This document shows positions 27,170-32,186 of a DNA stretch of 32,186 nucleotides, in pieces. Position numbers and translations under genes: made by a program. The notes under the pieces were generated by a model. That model searched no databases and was not told the origin of the DNA. It was given only the letters and a program-made list of their open reading frames with translations. How positions within the stretch are numbered: the stretch's first letter is position 1; each line of letters begins with the position of its first letter. Origin of the DNA: Gemmatimonadales bacterium (GTDB lineage: Bacteria > Gemmatimonadota > Gemmatimonadetes > Gemmatimonadales > GWC2-71-9); NCBI GenBank assembly GCA_025935995.1, contig JAICUF010000020.1, positions 1 through 32,186 on the forward strand, written 5' to 3'.

Positions 27170-28750
27170 ATGATCGCCGCGTTCCTGATCGCACTCGCCG
27201 CCGGCAGCGGGGCGCCCGCCGTCGGTCCGCAGGACCCGCCGATTCGGCTTTTCATCAACGAAGACAGACATTTCGAGCGAGGCGACCGCGCCAAGGTCCA
27301 GGTGGAGACCGACGACGACGGGTACGTCGTCGTGCTCCATGCCGATCCCGAGGGGCGGGTCCGCATTCTGTTCCCGCTCGATCCGGGCGACGACAACTTC
27401 CTCCGCGGCGGTCACCGCTACGAGCTGCGCGGCCGGGGCGACCGCGAGTCGTTCACCGTGGACGTGTCGTCGGGTGAGGGGACGATCTACGCGGCGGTGT
27501 CTCCCGATCCGTTCAAGTTCGACGAATTCGTGCAGGGCGATCACTGGGACTACCGCGCGCTCAACGCCACCCAGCTGGGCAGCGATCCCGAGCCCGACCT
27601 CACCGACATGGTGCGCCGGATGGCGGGCGGCCGGTTCGACTACGATCTCCTGACCTACGACGTCTCCTACGGTACCTCGTACAACTCGACCGCGTACTAC
27701 GCGCCGGCGGCGCCGATCTACGTGCGGCCCTCGTACTACGATCCGTTCTGCGACCTCAGCTGGGACTGCGACCCCTACTACTTCTCGGGGCGGTCGGGTC
27801 TTTCGGTGAACCTCATCTTCGGCCGGCCCTACCGGTACTCGTACTACGATCCGTTCGCCTACGATCCCTTCTATTACGACCCGTTCTACTACGGCAGCTA
27901 CCGCTACCGTCCCGCCTACCGCTATCCCGGAAACTACGGCGGGTACTATGGCGGGTATTACGGGCACAACTCGCGGACGTATCAGGGGCCGATCTACTCC
28001 CCGTACCAGTTCAAGGCGGTGAACCGCACCTGGAGCGGCGTCGGCGCGTACGGAACGCTTTCCCGGAATGGCCGCGACGTCCGCCAGGCGACGCACACCG
28101 TGTACGGCCAGCCGCCGGCACAGACGCCGATCATCGGGACCCCGTCACGGCCGGATCTCGACGGCAGCCCCAAGGTCTCGCCCGCGGCGCGCGCGCGAGA
28201 CGACGCGATGGAGATGCGGCGGCAGCGGGTCGAGGAGTCGCGGTCGCCGGAGCGCGCGCGCGCGTCGGATGACCGGCGGAACGACCAGCCGCGGGAAGTG
28301 AAGGCGTCGCCCTCGGAGAACCGCGGTGAAAGCCGGGACAACGGTCGCCGCGCCGATCCGGTCCGCGAGACGCAGCGTGATCGGCAGGCCGAGCGCACCC
28401 GCCGCATGGAGAGCTTCCCGGAGGCGCGGCGGGTGCAGCCCGATCCGCGCGAGGTGCGCGCCGGGTCCGACCCGAGGGAAGTTCGAGCGGCGCCCGAGAA
28501 CCGCTCGTGGCAGGCGCCGCGTCGCGAATCCGCGCCGGTCGAGCGGCCGGAGCCGCGCGACTATCAGCGGCCGGAGCGCGCGGAGCCGCGGCAGTATCAG
28601 CCGCGTGAGCGCGAGCAGCCCCGTGAGCAGCCCCGGATGTCGCCGCCGCCGCAGCGGGCGGAATCGCCGCGCGCCGAGCCTTCACGGGGTGGCGGCGGTG
28701 GCGGCGGATACGCCCGGCCGTCGCAGGCCAATCGGGGACGGTTCCGGTAG
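27170..28750 (+). CDS. Exported DUF4384 protein with Tyr-rich and Arg/Pro/Glu-rich regions
   Basis: This is a 526-residue protein. A short hydrophobic N-terminus (MIAAFLIALAAGSGAPA) may act as a signal peptide although it lacks basic residues. Residues 25-120 form a DUF4384-like beta domain (FERGDRAKVQVETDDDGYVVVLHAD, given here in parts: FERGDRAK and DDGYVVVLH). About 165-290 is very rich in Tyr, with YDPF repeated five times and GGYYGGYYG. The last 190 residues are a disordered tail of Arg, Glu and Pro ending in a seven-Gly run. A cell-surface or envelope structural role is plausible, and no enzyme motif is seen. The start is fixed by GGAGGT at 27160-27165, 4 nt before the ATG. A strong terminator follows. 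Confidence 0.8.
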   Translation: MIAAFLIALAAGSGAPAVGPQDPPIRLFINEDRHFERGDRAKVQVETDDDGYVVVLHADPEGRVRILFPLDPGDDNFLRGGHRYELRGRGDRESFTVDVSSGEGTIYAAVSPDPFKFDEFVQGDHWDYRALNATQLGSDPEPDLTDMVRRMAGGRFDYDLLTYDVSYGTSYNSTAYYAPAAPIYVRPSYYDPFCDLSWDCDPYYFSGRSGLSVNLIFGRPYRYSYYDPFAYDPFYYDPFYYGSYRYRPAYRYPGNYGGYYGGYYGHNSRTYQGPIYSPYQFKAVNRTWSGVGAYGTLSRNGRDVRQATHTVYGQPPAQTPIIGTPSRPDLDGSPKVSPAARARDDAMEMRRQRVEESRSPERARASDDRRNDQPREVKASPSENRGESRDNGRRADPVRETQRDRQAERTRRMESFPEARRVQPDPREVRAGSDPREVRAAPENRSWQAPRRESAPVERPEPRDYQRPERAEPRQYQPREREQPREQPRMSPPPQRAESPRAEPSRGGGGGGGYARPSQANRGRFR

Positions 28751-28771
28751 GTCGGACGGGAGATGAAGCCG

Positions 28772-28808
28772 AGCGGGGCGGCCGATGGAGGGCCGCCCCG
28801 CTTGTTTT
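28772..28808 (+). terminator. Strong intrinsic terminator
   Basis: A perfect 12-bp stem (28772-28783 with 28791-28802) and 7-nt loop is followed by TGTTTT. It ends the DUF4384 transcript. The converging phosphatase operon could use the same stem but lacks a T-run on its side. Confidence 0.85.
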
Positions 28809-28821
28809 ACCCCTGCGGTCG

Positions 28822-29292
28822 CTACCGCTTGGCGTGCCGCTTCGCGTAGTCGAGTCCCCACTCGAGGTACTCGGGGCTTCGAAGTCCCATCCGCATCGCC
28901 TGCTCCACCGCGTCCTCCTCGTCCATTCCCCGATCCAGCATCAGCCAGGCGATCATCGCGCCGCCCACGCGGTTCCCGCTGCCGCAGTGAAAGAAGACCG
29001 GCTTGTCTCCCGCGCCGCGCAGTACGGCCAGGATCCGCTCCAGCTTCTCGTCACCCAGCGATCCGCTCGAGACCGGCACGTTCACGTACTCCAGTCCCTG
29101 CGCCCTGGCCTCGGCGGGCTCGTCGAGGGGACGCGGCTCCATCGGATCGCGGATGTCGAGCACGATGGCGCCGCCCGCCGCCTTGAGTGCCGCGAGCTGC
29201 GCGGCCGTGGGCTGGCCGCCGGTGATGACGTTCGGGGTCACCTGGCAGGCATTCGGGGCGCCGCGGAGGGCATCGAATGGCGTCTGGGTCAT
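28822..29292 (-). CDS. BLH/DUF442-type phosphatase
   Basis: This 156-residue protein fits the BLH/DUF442 branch of dual-specificity phosphatases. VITGGQPTAAQL (22-33) is the typical N-terminal signature. The phosphate loop H102-C103-GSGN-R108 has four residues between Cys and Arg, as in BLH proteins, and not the five of ordinary protein tyrosine phosphatases. The substrate of this branch is largely unknown; some members are linked to sulfide metabolism. The frame extends upstream through the DUF190 gene in another register, but the ATG at 29292 overlaps that gene's TGA (ATGA), which fixes the start. It is the last gene of the crcB operon. Confidence 0.85.
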   Translation of the reverse strand: MTQTPFDALRGAPNACQVTPNVITGGQPTAAQLAALKAAGGAIVLDIRDPMEPRPLDEPAEARAQGLEYVNVPVSSGSLGDEKLERILAVLRGAGDKPVFFHCGSGNRVGGAMIAWLMLDRGMDEEDAVEQAMRMGLRSPEYLEWGLDYAKRHAKR

Positions 29293-29651
29293 GCGGAAGT
29301 CCGGTCTCCTGACGGCGTCTCGGGCCGATACATGATCACCCGGGCGCGCTCGAGCGTGATGAGCCCGCCGCCGATCATGGCGTCGAGCTCGGGAAGGATG
29401 CTCTGGATCATTTCCTCCGTCTCGATGCACTCGACCACGAGCGGCAGGTCGAGCGAGAGCCGGAGGTTCTTCTCCGCGTGCAGGCGCGCTGTGGCCCCGA
29501 AGCCCATGATGCCCCGGATCACGGTGGCGCCCGCGAAGTGCCGCTCCCGGAGCAGCAGCACGATCGCCTCATAGAGCGGGCGGCTCTGATACTTGTCGCG
29601 CTCGCCGATGTGGATGCGCATGAGCGTCCGTTCGCCCTCGAACCCGTGCAT
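29289..29651 (-). CDS. DUF190 PII-like protein
   Basis: This is a 120-residue protein of the DUF190 family (PF02641). The family hallmarks are visible: MRIHIGERDKYQSRPLYE (11-28), GATVIRGIMGFG (near 41-52), LPLVVECIETEE and the final VIMYRPE. The fold is PII-like, and such proteins often sit next to crcB, as here, where it starts 8 bp after the crcB stop. A role in sensing or adjusting fluoride export is suggested only by that association. AGGAGG precedes the ATG by 5 nt. It is coupled by ATGA to the phosphatase. Confidence 0.92.
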   Translation of the reverse strand: MHGFEGERTLMRIHIGERDKYQSRPLYEAIVLLLRERHFAGATVIRGIMGFGATARLHAEKNLRLSLDLPLVVECIETEEMIQSILPELDAMIGGGLITLERARVIMYRPETPSGDRTSA

Positions 29652-29659
29652 CGCTCCTC

Positions 29660-30052
29660 CTATCTCACCCGCAGTGCGATGAGCTGCCGCGCGGCGGCGA
29701 AGCCGAGGAAGACAGCGCCGATCGCGAGGACGAGACTGAGCGCCATGTACAGCGAGGCCCGCATCCACTCGCCGTCCTCCAGCATCCGCACCGTCTCGAA
29801 GCTGAAGGTGGAGAAGGTGGTGTAGCCGCCGCAGATCCCGATCGTGAGGAAGGCCCGGATCTCGGGGCTCACCGTCGGCGTCTCGATGGCATAGCGGATG
29901 ATCAGGCCGAGGAGGAACGAGCCGGTGAGGTTGACGGCGAGGGTGCCGGTGGGAAAGGTCGTGGCCGCCCCCCGCTGCACGAGCCCGGCGACCAGATAGC
30001 GTCCCGCGCCGCCGATCGCGCTGCCGAGCGCGACGTACCAGATCAGGCCCAT
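29660..30052 (-). CDS. crcB: Fluoride ion channel CrcB/Fluc
   Basis: This 130-residue protein has four membrane helices and works as an antiparallel dimer that lets F- leave the cell. GGAGRYLV (14-21), NLTGSFLLG and the sodium-site/pore motif GICGGYTTFSTFSFE are all family signatures. Length is normal. The frame is open far upstream, but the ATG at 30052 starts the first helix (GLIWYVALGSAIGG). There is no ribosome site; instead TAATCT ends 7 nt before the ATG, which suggests a leaderless message. A fluoride riboswitch cannot fit because the spacer to nadE is only 21 bp. Confidence 0.95.
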   Translation of the reverse strand: MGLIWYVALGSAIGGAGRYLVAGLVQRGAATTFPTGTLAVNLTGSFLLGLIIRYAIETPTVSPEIRAFLTIGICGGYTTFSTFSFETVRMLEDGEWMRASLYMALSLVLAIGAVFLGFAAARQLIALRVR

Positions 30053-30058
30053 GGGCCG

Positions 30059-30065
30059 TAGATTA
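30059..30065. promoter_or_regulatory. Two-way -10 element between crcB and nadE
   Basis: TAGATTA reads TAGATT on the plus strand and TAATCT on the minus strand, both of the TAnnnT form needed for a -10. The nadE ATG begins 10 nt after the plus element and the crcB ATG 8 nt after the minus element, about where transcription should start. Neither gene has a ribosome site, so both mRNAs may be leaderless. No -35 is clear on either side. Confidence 0.5.
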
Positions 30066-30073
30066 CCACCAAC

Positions 30074-31888
30074 ATGCTCCGGCTCGCCATAGCTCAGGTC
30101 CGCCCCCGGAAGGGCGCGTACGAGGAGAATCTGCGCCGCTTCGGCGAGCTGCTGCGGGACGCCGCGGCGGCCGACGCCGCGCCCGACCTCGTCATCGCGC
30201 CGGAAACGGCGCTCACCGGGTATTTCGTCGAGGGGGCCGTGCGCGAGCTGGCGCTCCCCGCCGGCCGCCTGTTCGACGACCTCGCCGCGCAGCACGAGTC
30301 GGCCGGCGCCCCGCCGCTCGACGTCTGTCTCGGCTTCTACGAGCTGCACGACAACCGCCTCTTCAATTCCGCCCTGTACGCCTCGCTCGGCGGCAGCGAC
30401 GCCGGGATCCGCCACGTACACCGGAAGATCTTCCTTCCCACGTACGGCGTCTTCGACGAGGAGCGCTTCGTCGAGCCGGGCCGCTCCATGCAGGCGTTCG
30501 ACACCCGCTGGGGCCGCGCCGCCATCGCCATCTGCGAGGACGCGTGGCACTCGTTCGTCCCGATGCTCGGCGCGCTCGACGGCGCGCAGCTCATCATCGT
30601 GCCGAGCGCGAGCCCGGCGCGCGGCATCGAGCCCGACGCCGACCCGGGCCGGCCGTCGAGTCTCTCCCGATGGGAGCGCATCATCCAGGGGATCGCCGGC
30701 GAGCACGGCGTGTACGTGGCGCTGGCGCAGCTCGTGGGGTTCGAGGGCGGGAAGGCGTTTCCCGGCGGCTCGGTGCTCGCGGCGCCCGACGGCAGCCTCG
30801 CCGTCCGCGGCCCCGTCTTCGAGGAATCGCTCATCCGCTGCGATCTCGATTTCGACGAGATCACTCGCGCGCGCGCCGACACGCCGCTGCTGTCGGACCT
30901 GGAGATGCGGCTGCCGCATCTGTTGGGGTCGCTGCATAGGGCGAGGACCGGGGCGGGGACGGAAGGACGGAAGGGCGGAAGGTCGGAAGGATTGCTCCGG
31001 TCTCGGGCCGACGTCGCCTCGTCGGAGCGTTCCGCCCTTCCGTCCTTCCGTCCTTCCGCCGGCCCCTCCGACTCTCCCCTGGCGATCGAGGCTCCCCTCA
31101 CCCGCCGCTGGCTGGTCGAGTTTCTCCGTGACGAGCTGGTGCGGCGCAGGGGATTCTCCAAGGCGATCCTGGGCCTCTCGGGCGGGGTGGACAGTGCGCT
31201 CGTCGCCTTTCTCGCGGCGGAGGCGCTGGGGGCGGAGAACGTGATCGGAGTCCGGATGCCGTACCGCACCTCGAGCCCCGAGAGCCTGGAGCATGCGCAG
31301 CTGGTGGCGACGCAGCTCGGCATCGAGATGCGGACGGTGGACATCAGTGGCGCGGTGGACGGGCTCGCGGGTGCCCTGGGCGATGACCCGTCGCCGGGAC
31401 GGCTCGGCAACATGATGGCGCGCACCCGCATGATCACGCTGTTCGATCTGTCGGCCGCGCTCACGGCGCTGCCCGTCGGCACCGGCAACAAGACCGAGCG
31501 GCTGCTGGGCTACTTCACCTGGCACGCCGACGACTCGCCGCCCGTGAACCCGATCGGCGATCTCTTCAAGACGCAGGTCTGGGAGCTTGCCCGCGAGATG
31601 GGAGTCCCCGACGCCATCGTCTCGAAGCCGGCGAGCGCCGATCTCATCCGCGGTCAGACCGACGAGGCCGACTTCGGGATCTCCTATCCCCGCGCCGACC
31701 TGATCCTCCACTGGCTGCTGCTCGGCTATCGCGCCGGGGAGGTAGTGCGGCGCGGGTTCACCGAGGACGAGGTGACGCTGGTGCGGCGGCGGCTGGATTC
31801 GACGCACTGGAAGCGGCGGCTCCCGACGGTGGCGATGGTGAGCCAGACGGCGATCGGGGAGTACTATCTGAGACCGGTGGATTACTGA
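30074..31888 (+). CDS. nadE: Glutamine-dependent NAD+ synthetase
   Basis: This is a 604-residue enzyme that makes NAD+ from deamido-NAD+, ATP and glutamine, the last step of NAD synthesis. The N-terminal nitrilase-type glutaminase has the triad E44 (APETALTGY), K118 (HRKIFLPTY) and C154 (AICEDAWH). The C-terminal synthetase has the pyrophosphate loop SGGVDS (369-374), TGNKTERLLGY and PIGDLFKTQVW. Residues about 289-338 between the domains are low complexity and are largely encoded by a palindromic repeat (30957-31053) read through in frame. Both active sites are intact, so the insertion is probably tolerated as a linker. The gene is divergent from crcB with 21 bp between them. Confidence 0.95.
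   Translation: MLRLAIAQVRPRKGAYEENLRRFGELLRDAAAADAAPDLVIAPETALTGYFVEGAVRELALPAGRLFDDLAAQHESAGAPPLDVCLGFYELHDNRLFNSALYASLGGSDAGIRHVHRKIFLPTYGVFDEERFVEPGRSMQAFDTRWGRAAIAICEDAWHSFVPMLGALDGAQLIIVPSASPARGIEPDADPGRPSSLSRWERIIQGIAGEHGVYVALAQLVGFEGGKAFPGGSVLAAPDGSLAVRGPVFEESLIRCDLDFDEITRARADTPLLSDLEMRLPHLLGSLHRARTGAGTEGRKGGRSEGLLRSRADVASSERSALPSFRPSAGPSDSPLAIEAPLTRRWLVEFLRDELVRRRGFSKAILGLSGGVDSALVAFLAAEALGAENVIGVRMPYRTSSPESLEHAQLVATQLGIEMRTVDISGAVDGLAGALGDDPSPGRLGNMMARTRMITLFDLSAALTALPVGTGNKTERLLGYFTWHADDSPPVNPIGDLFKTQVWELAREMGVPDAIVSKPASADLIRGQTDEADFGISYPRADLILHWLLLGYRAGEVVRRGFTEDEVTLVRRRLDSTHWKRRLPTVAMVSQTAIGEYYLRPVDY
30957..31053. repeat. Palindromic octamer repeat inside nadE
   Basis: Positions 30957-30980 and 31030-31053 are a perfect 24-bp inverted repeat around a 49-bp centre. 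Each arm is built of GGAAGGNC octamers (GGAAGGAC, GGAAGGGC, and on the left also GGAAGGTC). Translated, the arms give Glu-Gly-Arg-Lys-type and Leu-Pro-Ser-Phe-Arg-Pro-type peptides in the linker of NadE. Confidence 0.85.
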
Positions 31889-31892
31889 GAAG

Positions 31893-31920
31893 ACGGAAGG
31901 GCGGAAGGACGGAAGGACGG
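31893..31920. repeat. Second GGAAGGNC octamer array
   Basis: Three tandem units (GGAAGGGC, GGAAGGAC, GGAAGGAC) lie just after the nadE stop. They are the same units as in the arms of the palindrome inside nadE, which points to a repeat family dispersed in this genome. Confidence 0.75.
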
Positions 31921-31949
31921 GAAACATCGTGAACACAAGGAGCGAATGA

Positions 31950-32186
31950 TTGCTGCCTGAGGCGCGGGCGATGTCGTATTCGCGGGGGGAGATCACGACC
32001 TTCGTGATGCCGCACATGCAGAATGTGCTGGGCGATCTCTTCGGCGGCACGCTCATGTCGCTGGTGGACCAGGCGGCGGCGGTGGCGGCGATCCGGCACG
32101 CGGGCGGGCCGGCGGTGACCGCGAGCATCGACCGGGTGGACTTCCGGGAGCGGATCCCGGTCGGCTCGCTCGTGAGCTGCCTCGCC
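31950..32186 (+). CDS. Acyl-CoA thioesterase, hotdog fold, cut by right edge
   Basis: The first 79 codons of a hotdog-fold thioesterase (YciA/BFIT/ACOT type) are visible. NVLGDLFGGTLMSLVDQAAA carries the conserved Asn, the GG turn and the active-site Asp of the long helix. AVTASIDRVDFRERIPVGS is the following strand pair. Such enzymes hydrolyse acyl-CoA to free acid and CoA. The TTG at 31950 is preferred as start because AAGGAG at 31938-31943 lies 6 nt upstream; the ATG at 31971 has no ribosome site but begins the conserved part. The product continues past the window. Confidence 0.85.
   Translation, partial: MLPEARAMSYSRGEITTFVMPHMQNVLGDLFGGTLMSLVDQAAAVAAIRHAGGPAVTASIDRVDFRERIPVGSLVSCLA

Noticed and set aside
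30053-30073. Fluoride riboswitch before crcB
   Set aside because: The spacer is only 21 bp and the message appears leaderless, so there is no room for the aptamer.
30957-31053. CRISPR-like repeat
   Set aside because: Units are 8-bp tandem and arranged as one palindrome, with no regular spacers and no cas genes.

Overview
This is a very GC-rich (about 70%), densely packed bacterial segment. It has Gram-negative envelope features: Sec signal peptides, an outer-membrane barrel protein, exported zinc peptidases and an FtsX-type ABC system with a lipocalin-like partner. The gene style recalls Gemmatimonadota, but no marker gene here proves that, so the assignment is an inference. I see no rRNA, tRNA, CRISPR array or intact mobile element.

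Layout. (1) 1-5023, minus strand: an Eco57I-like N6-adenine DNA methyltransferase followed by an overlapping SNF2/DEAH-type helicase that runs off the left edge; this looks like part of a modification or phage-defence module. (2) 5117-6805: a hybrid histidine kinase, divergent from the methyltransferase. (3) 6782-8449, minus: an RsbRD-like sensor-domain protein and a membrane glycosyltransferase resembling HpnB. (4) 8547-10867, plus: an LD-carboxypeptidase, an alpha/beta hydrolase and a Nudix (CoA pyrophosphatase-like) hydrolase. (5) 10918-12953: a manganese-type DtxR/MntR regulator and the Nramp transporter MntH, overlapping by ATGA behind a promoter that carries a perfect palindrome. (6) 13048-15858: a secreted two-domain M16 peptidase with its own promoter and a hairpin behind it. 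(7) 16019-22506: a secreted M1 aminopeptidase translationally coupled to an AttEFGH-like ABC system of two permeases, an ATPase and a membrane-anchored CrtC/AttH lipocalin-like protein. (8) 22503-26568, minus: a secreted TPR-glycosidase-like protein and a TPR/outer-membrane beta-barrel protein. (9) 26620-28750, plus: a SnoaL-like protein and a secreted DUF4384 protein with Tyr-rich and Arg/Pro/Glu-rich regions, ended by a strong terminator. (10) 28822-30052, minus: the fluoride channel CrcB, a DUF190 PII-like protein and a BLH/DUF442 phosphatase. (11) 30074-31888, plus: glutamine-dependent NAD+ synthetase NadE, with a palindromic repeat inserted in frame between its two domains. (12) 31950 to the right edge: an acyl-CoA thioesterase.

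The points most worth a second look are the methyltransferase-helicase pair at the left edge, the M1 peptidase/AttEFGH-like operon, the octamer palindromic repeat inside nadE with a related copy just after it, the 21-bp crcB/nadE spacer that seems to hold one two-way -10 element serving two leaderless genes, and the mntR promoter palindrome.
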